Positions 1 to 5,120 are shown, numbered from the stretch's first letter. The stretch: 5,120 nucleotides of DNA from an uncultured Leucobacter sp. (GCA_945952575.1 CAMFIY010000228.1:1-5120), one strand, 5' to 3'. The notes: generated by a model not told the origin, from the sequence alone. Numbers and translations are program-made.

Positions 1-439
1 AGTCGCACGACATCGCGAGCTCGCAGCCGCCGCCGAGGGCGAAGCCGTTCACCGCGGCGATCACCGGCACGGGCAGGGTCTCGATCCAGCTCGTGAGCTC
101 CTGGGCCTCTCCGGCGTAGGCGTGCGATTCTTCGGCGCTCATCGAGGCCATGACCGAGATGTCCGCGCCCGCGACGAACGCCTTCGACCCCGCGCCCGTG
201 ATGATCACGCCGCGGATCGACCAGTCGGGTGCACCGCCGGCATCGGACCCGTCGCCGCCGGTGGTGGCACCGAGCCCGTCGCGCAGCAGGCCGAAGACCT
301 GCCGCAGTTCCGCGATCACCTGCGGCGAGAGCGCGTTGAGCACCTGCGGCCGGTCGATGATGACCGTGAGGATGCCGTCGTTCGCGTCGAGCGTCAGGGT
401 CTCGCAGCTGAGCTCCCGCAGACGCTCGGCGGCGCTCAC
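1..439 (-). CDS. Enoyl-CoA hydratase/isomerase (crotonase) family protein, C-terminal part beyond the window
   Basis: Crotonase-fold enzymes typically hydrate or isomerise 2-enoyl-CoA thioesters in the cytoplasm, as in fatty-acid beta-oxidation. The window holds the start and the first 146 residues, about half of the usual 255-260. Visible marks are DRPQVLNALS at about residues 29-38, the first oxyanion-hole segment AFVAGADI (87-94), and AAVNGFALGGGCELAMSCD (128-146). The last contains the second oxyanion Gly and Glu140, which aligns with the first catalytic Glu (Glu144) of rat mitochondrial enoyl-CoA hydratase. The second catalytic Glu lies off the window, so hydratase cannot be told from isomerase or another crotonase. 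The GTG start is supported by AAGGAG 7 nt upstream. It lies 4 nt after the stop of the small membrane-protein gene, so the two are probably co-transcribed. A Gly/Ala/Asp-rich stretch at about residues 57-72, just before the GVIITGAG strand, looks like an insertion relative to ordinary crotonases. The family call is secure; the exact substrate is unknown. Confidence 0.93.
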   Translation of the reverse strand, partial: MSAAERLRELSCETLTLDANDGILTVIIDRPQVLNALSPQVIAELRQVFGLLRDGLGATTGGDGSDAGGAPDWSIRGVIITGAGSKAFVAGADISVMASMSAEESHAYAGEAQELTSWIETLPVPVIAAVNGFALGGGCELAMSCD

Positions 440-443
440 CGGG

Positions 444-686
444 CTACTCCTTCTCGAAGAGGTTGCCGATCGCGAGCGACGTCAGCAGCACGATCGCGAG
501 CAGCACGAAGCCCACGATCAGGATCGGGCCGACCTGCACCGGATCGCCGGCGGACGAGAAATCGGCGAGCGGATCGATCTTCTGCCCGCCCTCCTCGCTC
601 GCGAACGCGGGCGCGGCGACGAACACCGAGACGACGGCCGCGAGTGCGGCGGAAGCGGTGGCGGCGATGCGGGCGATGGTCTTCAC
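444..686 (-). CDS. Small exported single-pass membrane protein, function unknown
   Basis: An 80-residue protein that I do not recognise. Residues 1-29 look like a Sec signal peptide: Lys2 and Arg6, an Ala/Val-rich hydrophobic core (about 8-25), and the cleavage motif AFA|S at 27-30. A short polar stretch follows (about 30-52, beginning SEEGGQ). One strongly hydrophobic segment (about 53-73, GPILIVGFVLLAIVLLTSLA) then leads to a short tail ending NLFEKE. If the signal is cleaved, the mature form is about 51 residues with its N-terminus outside and its charged tail in the cytoplasm. If not, it is a two-helix hairpin. The GTG start at 686 is chosen because GAGGAG lies 5 nt upstream and the signal peptide begins there. 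The reading frame stays open to 764, but the extra residues overlap the likely promoter and would bury the signal peptide. It is the first gene of the leftward unit and is tightly linked to the crotonase gene. Confidence 0.78.
   Translation of the reverse strand: MKTIARIAATASAALAAVVSVFVAAPAFASEEGGQKIDPLADFSSAGDPVQVGPILIVGFVLLAIVLLTSLAIGNLFEKE
447..452 (-). promoter_or_regulatory. Ribosome binding site of the enoyl-CoA hydratase gene, inside the upstream gene
   Basis: On the minus strand AAGGAG is followed by 7 nt and then the GTG start at 439. These six bases are also the final Lys (AAG) and Glu (GAG) codons of the small membrane-protein gene, directly before its TAG stop. The match and spacing decide the GTG start. 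The overlap implies that a ribosome terminating on the small gene exposes or re-uses this site. Confidence 0.8.
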
Positions 687-691
687 GTCGA

Positions 692-697
692 CTCCTC
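692..697 (-). promoter_or_regulatory. Ribosome binding site of the small membrane-protein gene
   Basis: GAGGAG on the minus strand lies 5 nt before the GTG at 686. This favours that start over the upstream in-frame ATG at 764, which has no comparable site and overlaps the predicted -10 element. Confidence 0.7.
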
Positions 698-712
698 GAA
701 GGCTCTGAGCGA

Positions 713-726
713 CCGCCGGAGGGCGG
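713..726. repeat. Small inverted repeat in the leader of the small membrane-protein gene
   Basis: CCGCC and GGCGG form a 5-bp stem around a 4-nt loop. On the leftward transcript the loop reads CTCC, complementary to the GGAG of the ribosome binding site about 15 nt downstream. A leader hairpin or weak sequestration of that site is possible, but stems this short arise often by chance in G+C-rich DNA. No run of T follows, so it is not a usual terminator. Confidence 0.3.
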
Positions 727-738
727 ACGCTGAAGTTT

Positions 739-751
739 CGGGCTGTGCCCG
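739..751. promoter_or_regulatory. Inverted repeat in the divergent promoter region, possible operator or leader hairpin
   Basis: CGGGC-TGT-GCCCG is a perfect 5-bp inverted repeat with a 3-nt spacer. It covers the position where a -35 element of the rightward promoter would sit, and lies just after the expected start of the leftward transcript. It could therefore be a repressor site acting on both directions or a hairpin in the leftward leader. No regulator gene is adjacent, and chance is a real alternative. Confidence 0.35.
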
Positions 752-762
752 GACCTGAGACC

Positions 763-768
763 ATTCTA
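763..768 (-). promoter_or_regulatory. -10 element of the leftward promoter (TAGAAT)
   Basis: Read on the minus strand, the sequence is TAGAAT, a good match to the TANNNT (TATAAT-like) -10 consensus. It would start transcription near 756 and give a leader of about 70 nt before the GTG at 686. No convincing TTGACA-like -35 is present at 16-18 nt spacing, where the DNA already encodes the start of the DUF885 protein. Confidence 0.5.
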
Positions 769-772
769 GGCT
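767..772 (+). promoter_or_regulatory. -10 element of the rightward promoter (TAGGCT), probably leaderless transcript
   Basis: TAGGCT fits the actinobacterial TANNNT -10 consensus and ends 6 nt before the ATG at 779. A transcript beginning at the A of that ATG would be leaderless, which is common in actinobacteria and consistent with the absence of a properly spaced Shine-Dalgarno site (only GAGAG abutting the ATG). The -35 region is weak. The TA at 767-768 is shared with the opposing -10 element. Confidence 0.55.
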
Positions 773-778
773 TGAGAG

Positions 779-2542
779 ATGACTCAGAACGACAACTCAG
801 CGACCCCGCGTCCTCAGACCGAGATCGATCGCATCGCCGAGCGATGGGTCGATACCCTCGTCAAGCACCAGCCCACGGTGGGCACCTACATCGGCCGCAG
901 CGAGGCGGACGACCGCCTGCCGGATCTCTCTCCGCACGGGGCGAGATCCTTCGCGGAGGCGCAGCGGCATGCGCTCGCGGAGATCGAGTCGGCTCGTCCC
1001 GTCGACGCCGTGGACGAGGTCACGCAGGCCGACCTCGCAGCCGGGCTGCGGCTCTCGCTGGCTCAGCACGAGGCCGGCGAACCGTTGCGCGACCTCAACG
1101 TGATCGAGTCGCCCCCGCAGATCGTCCGCGACGTGTTCGACCTGATGCCGCACGACACCGAGGAGCAGTGGGCGGCGATCGCGCAGCGGATGTGGGCGGT
1201 GCCCGAAGCGCTCGCCGGCTACCGCGAGTCGCTCGCCGAAGGCGCGCGCCGCGGGCTCACCCCGGCGCTGCGCCAGGTGAGGGAGGTGGCTCAGCAGTCG
1301 CTGCGGGTCTCGGGCTCGGAACCCGGCACCGGGTTCTTCGGGGACCTGGCGGCCGTCGCGCACGGGGCCGTGCACGAGGCCCTGCACGCGTCGCTGCGCG
1401 ACGCTGCGGAGGGCGCGGCGAGGGCCTACGCCGAGCTCGCCGAGTTCCTCGAGCGCGAGCTCGCGCCGAGCGCGGCCGACGCGGATGCCTTCGGGCGCGA
1501 CCGCTATGAGCTGGCCTCCGAATCCTTCCTCGGAGCCAAGATCGACCTGGACGAGACGTACGAGTGGGGTCTCGACGAGCTCGCCCGCATGGTCGACGAG
1601 CAGGAGCGGATCGCCGCCGAGATCTTGGGCGTCGGGATCGTCGCCGGCAGCCCGAGGCCCGGAATCGTGGCCGAGGCCATCGCGAAGCTCGAAGCCGATC
1701 CCGCGCGAAAGCTGCACGGCACCGAGGCGCTGCAGCGCTGGATGCAGGAGACGAGCGACCGGGCGGTCCGGGAACTGGCCGAGACGCAGTTCGACATCCC
1801 CGCGGAGATCCGCACCCTCGAATGCATGATCGCCCCGACCCAGGAGGGCGGGATCTACTACACCGGCCCGAGCGACGACTTCTCGCGACCCGGCCGCATG
1901 TGGTGGTCGGTGCCCGAGGGCGTCACCGAGTTCGACACCTGGCGCGAACTGACCACGGTGTACCACGAGGGCGTGCCCGGGCACCACCTGCAGATCGGTC
2001 AGGCGGTCGTGAACCGCGGATCGCTGAACGAGTGGAGACGGCAGCTCGCCGGCACCTCGGGCCACGCTGAGGGCTGGGCGCTCTACGCGGAGCGCCTGAT
2101 GGAACAGCTGGGCTATCTCGACGACCCGGCGGATCGGCTGGGCATGCTCGACGGGCAGCGGATGCGCGCGGCACGCGTCGTGCTCGACATCGGCGTGCAC
2201 CTGGGCAAGCCGCGGCCGGATGGATCCGGCTCCTGGGACGGCGACTACGCGTTCGGATTCATGCGCGAGAACGTCAACATGAACGACGGCTTCGTGCGCT
2301 TCGAAGTGAATCGCTACCTGGGGTGGGCCGGCCAGGCGCCCTCCTACAAGGTGGGGCAGCGGATCTGGGAGCAGCTGCGGGATGCAGCGGCGGCACGGGC
2401 CGGGGCTGCGGGATCCGCCTTCGACATCCGCGACTTCCATCGGAACGCGCTCGCGCTCGGGGGCGTCCGGCTCGACACCCTGCAACGGGCGCTGCTGGGC
2501 GGCGCGGGGCACGCGGGATCGCAGTCGGGCCCGGCGGCGTGA
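779..2542 (+). CDS. DUF885 family protein, putative metallopeptidase
   Basis: A 587-residue protein of the DUF885 family, of normal length for that family. The members are mostly helical and carry a zincin-like metal motif, so a peptidase role is inferred, not shown. The motifs appear in family order: IAPTQEGGIYYTGPSDDFSRPG (351-372), then YHEGVPGHHLQ (395-405) with candidate metal ligands and catalytic residues in HExxxGHH (His396, Glu397, His402, His403), then HAEGWALYAERL (429-440) with a further candidate acidic ligand Glu431, then NRYLGWAGQAPSYKVGQ (511-527), and a C-terminal FDIRDFHR segment. There is no signal peptide, so it is probably cytoplasmic. The ATG start agrees with the -10 placement and a leaderless transcript, and no alternative start fits better. 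It is the first gene of a three-gene operon; its TGA overlaps the GTG of the NUDIX gene by 4 nt. The reading frame is intact and all key motifs are present. The substrate cannot be told from the sequence. Confidence 0.93.
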   Translation: MTQNDNSATPRPQTEIDRIAERWVDTLVKHQPTVGTYIGRSEADDRLPDLSPHGARSFAEAQRHALAEIESARPVDAVDEVTQADLAAGLRLSLAQHEAGEPLRDLNVIESPPQIVRDVFDLMPHDTEEQWAAIAQRMWAVPEALAGYRESLAEGARRGLTPALRQVREVAQQSLRVSGSEPGTGFFGDLAAVAHGAVHEALHASLRDAAEGAARAYAELAEFLERELAPSAADADAFGRDRYELASESFLGAKIDLDETYEWGLDELARMVDEQERIAAEILGVGIVAGSPRPGIVAEAIAKLEADPARKLHGTEALQRWMQETSDRAVRELAETQFDIPAEIRTLECMIAPTQEGGIYYTGPSDDFSRPGRMWWSVPEGVTEFDTWRELTTVYHEGVPGHHLQIGQAVVNRGSLNEWRRQLAGTSGHAEGWALYAERLMEQLGYLDDPADRLGMLDGQRMRAARVVLDIGVHLGKPRPDGSGSWDGDYAFGFMRENVNMNDGFVRFEVNRYLGWAGQAPSYKVGQRIWEQLRDAAAARAGAAGSAFDIRDFHRNALALGGVRLDTLQRALLGGAGHAGSQSGPAA

Positions 2543-3138
2543 CCGCTCGGGTGCCCGCCCGATTCGACACCGTCTACGAGCGCACGGGCGGGCTCTCGGT
2601 GCGACTCGAGACCGCGCCGATGATCGGGGCGAACGGCCGTCCCTACACGCATCATCGCCTGCTGGTCGCCGATGGGCGCACCGGCGCGGTGATTCTCGCG
2701 GTGCGGGGCGACGAGGTGCTCTTCGTGCGGAGCTACCGCGCTTCGGTGGGCCGTGAGCTGTGGGAGCTGCCGCGCGGCGCCGGGGATGCGGCCGATGCCG
2801 AGCCGGATGCCGGCGAGCGCGTCGGTGTCGGTGCGGGAGCCGCGCCGTCGCTCGTGACCGGCGTCCGCGAGCTCCGCGAGGAGACGGGATACCTGGCCGG
2901 GCGCGCGCGGCTGCTCTGCGAGTATGTGATCGACTCCACGGTGCTGCCGCAGCGGATGGGCGTCGTGCGCTGCGAGATCGCTCCCGGAGCCGATCCCGGA
3001 CCCACCGACGGCGAGGTCGAGGAGGTGCGCTGGTTCTCGAGCGCGGAGGTGCGCGGCTTCCTCCTCGACGGAACGATCTGCGACGCCCACTCGCTCTCGG
3101 CGCTCGCCCTGTGGCTCGCCGAATCGGCGGCGCCGTGA
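2539..3138 (+). CDS. NUDIX hydrolase with an enlarged Nudix box
   Basis: A 199-residue protein of the NUDIX superfamily, which hydrolyses nucleoside diphosphates linked to another group using Mg2+ or Mn2+. The strand before the box, SYRASVGRELWELPRG (65-80), resembles ADP-ribose pyrophosphatase-type members (QYR...ELPAG), so a nucleotide-sugar or ADP-ribose substrate is a reasonable guess only. The catalytic half of the box, VRELREETGY (109-118), is intact, including Arg110, Glu111, Glu114 and Glu115. The distance from Gly80 to Arg110 is 30 residues, against 14 in the canonical GX5EX7REUXEEXGU. The excess, about 14-16 residues, is Ala/Gly/Asp-rich (about 83-104). The C-terminal part (DGEVEEVRWFS, about 157-167) is typical of the fold. 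The GTG start at 2539 is chosen because it overlaps the DUF885 stop as GTGA. No clear Shine-Dalgarno site precedes it, implying translational coupling. A second GTG lies 12 nt further in. Confidence 0.9.
   Translation: MTARVPARFDTVYERTGGLSVRLETAPMIGANGRPYTHHRLLVADGRTGAVILAVRGDEVLFVRSYRASVGRELWELPRGAGDAADAEPDAGERVGVGAGAAPSLVTGVRELREETGYLAGRARLLCEYVIDSTVLPQRMGVVRCEIAPGADPGPTDGEVEEVRWFSSAEVRGFLLDGTICDAHSLSALALWLAESAAP
2785..2810 (+). repeat. Short in-frame GATGC repeats inside the NUDIX gene
   Basis: GATGC occurs at 2785, 2794 and 2806, spaced by 9 and 12 nt and always in the Asp-Ala reading phase, giving DAADAEPDAGE at residues 83-93. The block marks the left part of the stretch that enlarges the Nudix box, and in-frame slippage or tandem duplication could have produced it. 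The units are short, so chance is not excluded. Confidence 0.4.
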
Positions 3139-3578
3139 GCCGGGCGGAGGGCGGAGCGGCGTCAGATGCCTCGGCGCCGTGCCCCTGCGGTCGCGGCGAG
3201 CCCTACGGCGCATGCTGCGGGCCGATCCACGCCGGCGATCCGGCGCCGAGCGCGGAACGACTGATGCGGTCCCGCTACAGCGCCTTCGCGCTGGGTCTCC
3301 CGGAGTACCTGCTCGAGTCCTGGGACGCGGCCACCCGGCCGGTCGAGCTCGAACTGGATCCCGAGCTGTCCTGGCGCCGACTCCTGGTGGAGTCGGCGGA
3401 GGCCGGCGGGCCGCTCGACCGCGAGGGCTGGGTGACCTTCACCGCGATCGCCCGCGGCCCGTCCGCAGCCTCGGGGACCGAGCGCATCGTGCAGCGCGAG
3501 CGCAGCCGTTTCACGAGATCCGGCGCCGATGCCCGCTGGCGCTACGTCGACGGGGCGCCCCTCGACCCCGAGATCTGA
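3135..3578 (+). CDS. YchJ / UPF0225 family protein with an N-terminal SEC-C-like zinc motif
   Basis: A 147-residue protein. The N-terminal CPCGRGEPYGACCGPIH (16-32) is a Cys-rich SEC-C-type zinc-binding motif, with Cys16, Cys18, Cys27 and Cys28 as candidate ligands. It is followed by the family signature AERLMRSRYSAFALG (40-54) and a YLLESWD segment (58-64). The remainder (VTFTAIAR ... ERSRFTR ... WRYVDG) matches the NTF2-like domain of the family. The function is not established. There is no second SEC-C motif at the C-terminus, unlike E. coli YchJ, which gives a shorter single-motif architecture. The GTG start at 3135 overlaps the NUDIX stop codon as GTGA, the same junction as the previous gene pair. 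This makes it the third and last gene of the operon and suggests coupled translation. It ends 16 nt before the stop codon of the converging helicase gene. Confidence 0.9.
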   Translation: MSRAEGGAASDASAPCPCGRGEPYGACCGPIHAGDPAPSAERLMRSRYSAFALGLPEYLLESWDAATRPVELELDPELSWRRLLVESAEAGGPLDREGWVTFTAIARGPSAASGTERIVQRERSRFTRSGADARWRYVDGAPLDPEI

Positions 3579-3598
3579 GCGAGGCGGGGCCGACTCAG
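3566..3598. other. Convergent gene junction with weak overlapping hairpins, no clear terminator
   Basis: The ychJ-like gene (stop 3576-3578) and the helicase gene (stop 3595-3597 on the minus strand) converge with a 16-nt gap. CTGAG (3575-3579) and CTCAG (3594-3598) are an inverted pair holding both stop codons. CCCCG (3566-3570) can alternatively pair with CGGGG (3585-3589). Both stems are 5 bp with 14-nt loops and neither is followed by a T tract, so no intrinsic terminator can be claimed. Termination may be Rho-dependent or may lie within the opposing gene. Confidence 0.3.
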
Positions 3599-5120
3599 CG
3601 CCCGGGGGAGCTGGTCGAGTAGACCGCACCGCCCGGGTTCTGCGCCCTGCGCCCGCTGCGTCGCTGGCCGCCCTGGCGCTGGCCCTGCTGGCTCTGCCCC
3701 TGCTGGCCGCTGCGCTGCTGGTTCTGGCCCTGCTGAGTGCGCGCCTGGCCCTGCCCCTGCTGCCTCGGCTGGCCGGATCCGCTGCCAGAATCGGAACCCG
3801 CGCCCCGGCCCTGGCGGCCGCCCTGACGCTGCTGACCGTCCTGCCCGTTCTGGCCCGCCCCTCGACCACGGCCGCCGCGCGAGCGCTTGCGCTTGGCGTT
3901 CGCGCCCTGGGACTGCCCCTGGCCCGCCGGGTTGTGGCCGGCGGCACGCTGCTGCGCGGCCTGCGCCTCGGCGCGCCTGCGCTCGGTCTCCTTCGGGTCG
4001 ACGCGCGCGGCGACCTCGCCGATCAGCTCGAGTACCTCGGGATCCGAGGTCGACGTCTGGCGCGGCGTGACGTGGATCTTGGCGGCGCGCATGATCTGGC
4101 GCATCTCTCCGCGCTGCTCGGGCAGCACGAGCGTCACCACATCGCCTTCGTTGCCGGCGCGCGCGGTGCGGCCGGAGCGGTGCAGGTACGCCTTGTGCTC
4201 CACCGGCGGATCCACGTGCACGACCAGGTCGACCCCGTCGACGTGCACGCCGCGCGCCGCGACATCGGTGGCGACGAGCACCTTGGCCTCGCCGCTCACG
4301 AACTCGGCGAGGTTGCGGTCCCGGGCGTTCTGCGAGAGGTTGCCCTGCAGCTCGACCGCGGGGATGCCCTTGGCGGTCAGCTGCTTCGCGAGCTTCTTGG
4401 CCTGATGCTTCATCCGCGTGAAGAAGATGCGACGGGCGGTGCCCGAGGCGAGCGCCTCGATCATCGCGTCCTTGCCCGCGCCGCTTCCGACCTCGAAGAC
4501 GTGGTGGGTGAGCTGCGGCACGTGGGATTCGGCGCTGTCGACCGAGTGCAGGATCGGGTCGTGCAGATATTTCTTGACGATGTTGTCGACCCCGTTGTCG
4601 AGTGTCGCGCTGAAGAGCAGGCGCTGACCGCGCTGCGGCGTCTTGTTCAGGATCCGCGTGACGACGGGCAGGAAGCCCATGTCGGCCATGTGGTCGGCCT
4701 CGTCGAGGACGGTGATCTCGACGCCGTCGAGGCTGACGAGCCCCTGTTTCATGAGGTCGTCGAGGCGGCCGGGCGCGGCGACGACGATGTCGACGCCCGC
4801 CTCGAGCGCCGCTTCCTGGCGGCGCTGCGGGATGCCGCCGAAGATCGTGGTGACCTTCACGCCGACCGGATCGGCGAGCATCTTGAGCGTCTCGGCGATC
4901 TGGGTGACGAGCTCGCGGGTGGGGGCGAGGACGATGGCGCGCGGGCGGCTCGGGCGGCGCTTCTTGGCGGCTTCATGCGCCGCGATGCCGGCCTCGCCGC
5001 CGGCGAGATTCGCGACGATCGGGATGCCGAAGGCGATGGTCTTGCCGGAGCCCGTGCGGCCGCGGCCGAGCACGTCGCGGCCGGCGAGCGTGTCGGGCAG
5101 CGTGTCGCGCTGGATCGGGA
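3595..5120 (-). CDS. DEAD-box ATP-dependent RNA helicase, N-terminus beyond the window
   Basis: Unwinds or remodels RNA duplexes using ATP, in the cytoplasm. The frame is open to the right edge; 507 residues are visible, numbered from the first full codon. In order: PIQ of the Q motif (1-3), Walker A GRTGSGKT (20-27), PTREL (66-70), a GG and a PGR motif, DEAD (139-142), SAT (170-172), ATDVAARG (283-290) and HRSGRTARAG (313-322). Both RecA-like domains are complete apart from the first residues. From about residue 390 to the end lies a roughly 115-residue low-complexity tail. It starts with the basic KRKRSRGGRGRG and continues with Gln-Gly-Gln repeats, probably a disordered RNA-binding extension. 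Walker A carries Gly-Arg where many DEAD-box proteins have Ala-Gln; the essential Gly-Lys-Thr is kept. Subfamily naming (RhlE-, DeaD- or CshA-like) is not safe without the N-terminus. A GTG at 5073 is in frame but lies after the Q motif, so it is not the start. Confidence 0.95.
   Translation of the reverse strand, partial: PIQRDTLPDTLAGRDVLGRGRTGSGKTIAFGIPIVANLAGGEAGIAAHEAAKKRRPSRPRAIVLAPTRELVTQIAETLKMLADPVGVKVTTIFGGIPQRRQEAALEAGVDIVVAAPGRLDDLMKQGLVSLDGVEITVLDEADHMADMGFLPVVTRILNKTPQRGQRLLFSATLDNGVDNIVKKYLHDPILHSVDSAESHVPQLTHHVFEVGSGAGKDAMIEALASGTARRIFFTRMKHQAKKLAKQLTAKGIPAVELQGNLSQNARDRNLAEFVSGEAKVLVATDVAARGVHVDGVDLVVHVDPPVEHKAYLHRSGRTARAGNEGDVVTLVLPEQRGEMRQIMRAAKIHVTPRQTSTSDPEVLELIGEVAARVDPKETERRRAEAQAAQQRAAGHNPAGQGQSQGANAKRKRSRGGRGRGAGQNGQDGQQRQGGRQGRGAGSDSGSGSGQPRQQGQGQARTQQGQNQQRSGQQGQSQQGQRQGGQRRSGRRAQNPGGAVYSTSSPGR
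3640..3930 (-). repeat. Low-complexity Gln/Gly/Arg coding repeat in the helicase tail
   Basis: On the minus strand this stretch is made of imperfect CAG/CAA-GGC/GGG units giving Gln-Gly-Gln, Gln-Gln-Gly and Arg-Gly-Gly runs, interrupted by Ser and Asn. The plus strand shows the matching repeated CCCTGCTGG-like words. Repeats are short and degenerate, with no single perfect tandem unit. Length differences between strains by slippage are likely. The reading frame stays open throughout. Confidence 0.7.

Noticed and set aside
122..758. Two long rightward open frames opposite the crotonase and small membrane-protein genes
   Set aside because: The translations are Arg/Ser/Pro-rich with no domain, and the opposite strand encodes clear crotonase motifs. 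They are typical antisense open frames of G+C-rich DNA.
687..764. N-terminal extension of the small membrane protein to the ATG at 764
   Set aside because: It would place 26 polar residues before the signal peptide, overlaps the predicted -10 element and ignores the GAGGAG next to the GTG at 686.
797..2512. A 571-codon leftward open frame covering nearly all of the DUF885 gene
   Set aside because: It mirrors the third-position G/C bias of the real gene. Its product is an Arg/His/Pro/Gly-rich low-complexity string without family motifs, and no ribosome binding site was seen.
2344..3213. Leftward open frame opposite the NUDIX gene
   Set aside because: Arg-rich composition, no recognisable motif, and fully explained as the shadow of the DUF885-NUDIX coding strand.
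3552..3561. Palindrome GGGGCGCCCC near the end of the ychJ-like gene, as a terminator
   Set aside because: It is inside the coding sequence, has no loop of usable size, no following T tract, and the flanking bases do not extend the pairing.
3640..3930. CRISPR array or satellite-type tandem repeat
   Set aside because: The units are degenerate, have no spacer structure and stay in the helicase reading frame, so they are protein-level low complexity.
3162..3947. Leftward open frame across the ychJ-like gene and the helicase tail
   Set aside because: It is in a different frame from the helicase, is Ala/Arg/Ser-rich and spans two well-supported genes.
3887..4405. Rightward open frame opposite the helicase core
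   Set aside because: It lies antisense to the conserved helicase motifs and has a Cys/Ser/Thr-rich unnatural composition.

Overview
This window looks like ordinary chromosome from a high-GC actinobacterium, most likely a member of the Microbacteriaceae (for example a Leucobacter- or Microbacterium-like organism). The basis is a strong G/C third-position bias, frequent GTG starts, 4-nt GTGA gene overlaps, a probable leaderless gene behind a TANNNT -10 element, and homologues typical of that group. The assignment is inference from style, not from a marker gene. I see no RNA gene, mobile element, CRISPR array or prophage signature, and there is no gene-free stretch longer than about 100 bases.

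Layout from left to right. (1) A leftward two-gene unit. A small protein with a signal peptide and one membrane segment (444-686) comes first, followed after 4 nt by an enoyl-CoA hydratase/isomerase gene (from 439, running off the left edge). The last two sense codons of the small gene are the ribosome binding site of the enoyl-CoA hydratase gene. (2) A compact divergent control region (687-778). It holds two oppositely oriented -10 elements that share one TA step, plus two small inverted repeats. (3) A rightward three-gene operon: a DUF885 metallopeptidase-like protein (779-2542), a NUDIX hydrolase (2539-3138) and a YchJ/UPF0225-like protein (3135-3578). Each junction is a GTGA start/stop overlap, so translation is probably coupled. 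(4) A 16-nt convergent gap. (5) A leftward DEAD-box RNA helicase (stop at 3595, running off the right edge) with a long Gln/Gly/Arg-rich disordered tail.

The genes do not form one recognisable pathway. The left unit is probably acyl-CoA metabolism with an uncharacterised membrane partner. The central operon combines a putative peptidase, a nucleotide-diphosphate hydrolase and a small zinc-motif protein, which suggests housekeeping or clean-up but is not proof. The helicase is a general RNA-remodelling protein. I find no convincing undescribed system. The items most worth a second look are the shared-TA divergent promoter with its inverted repeat, the enlarged Nudix box, and the small membrane protein coupled to the crotonase.
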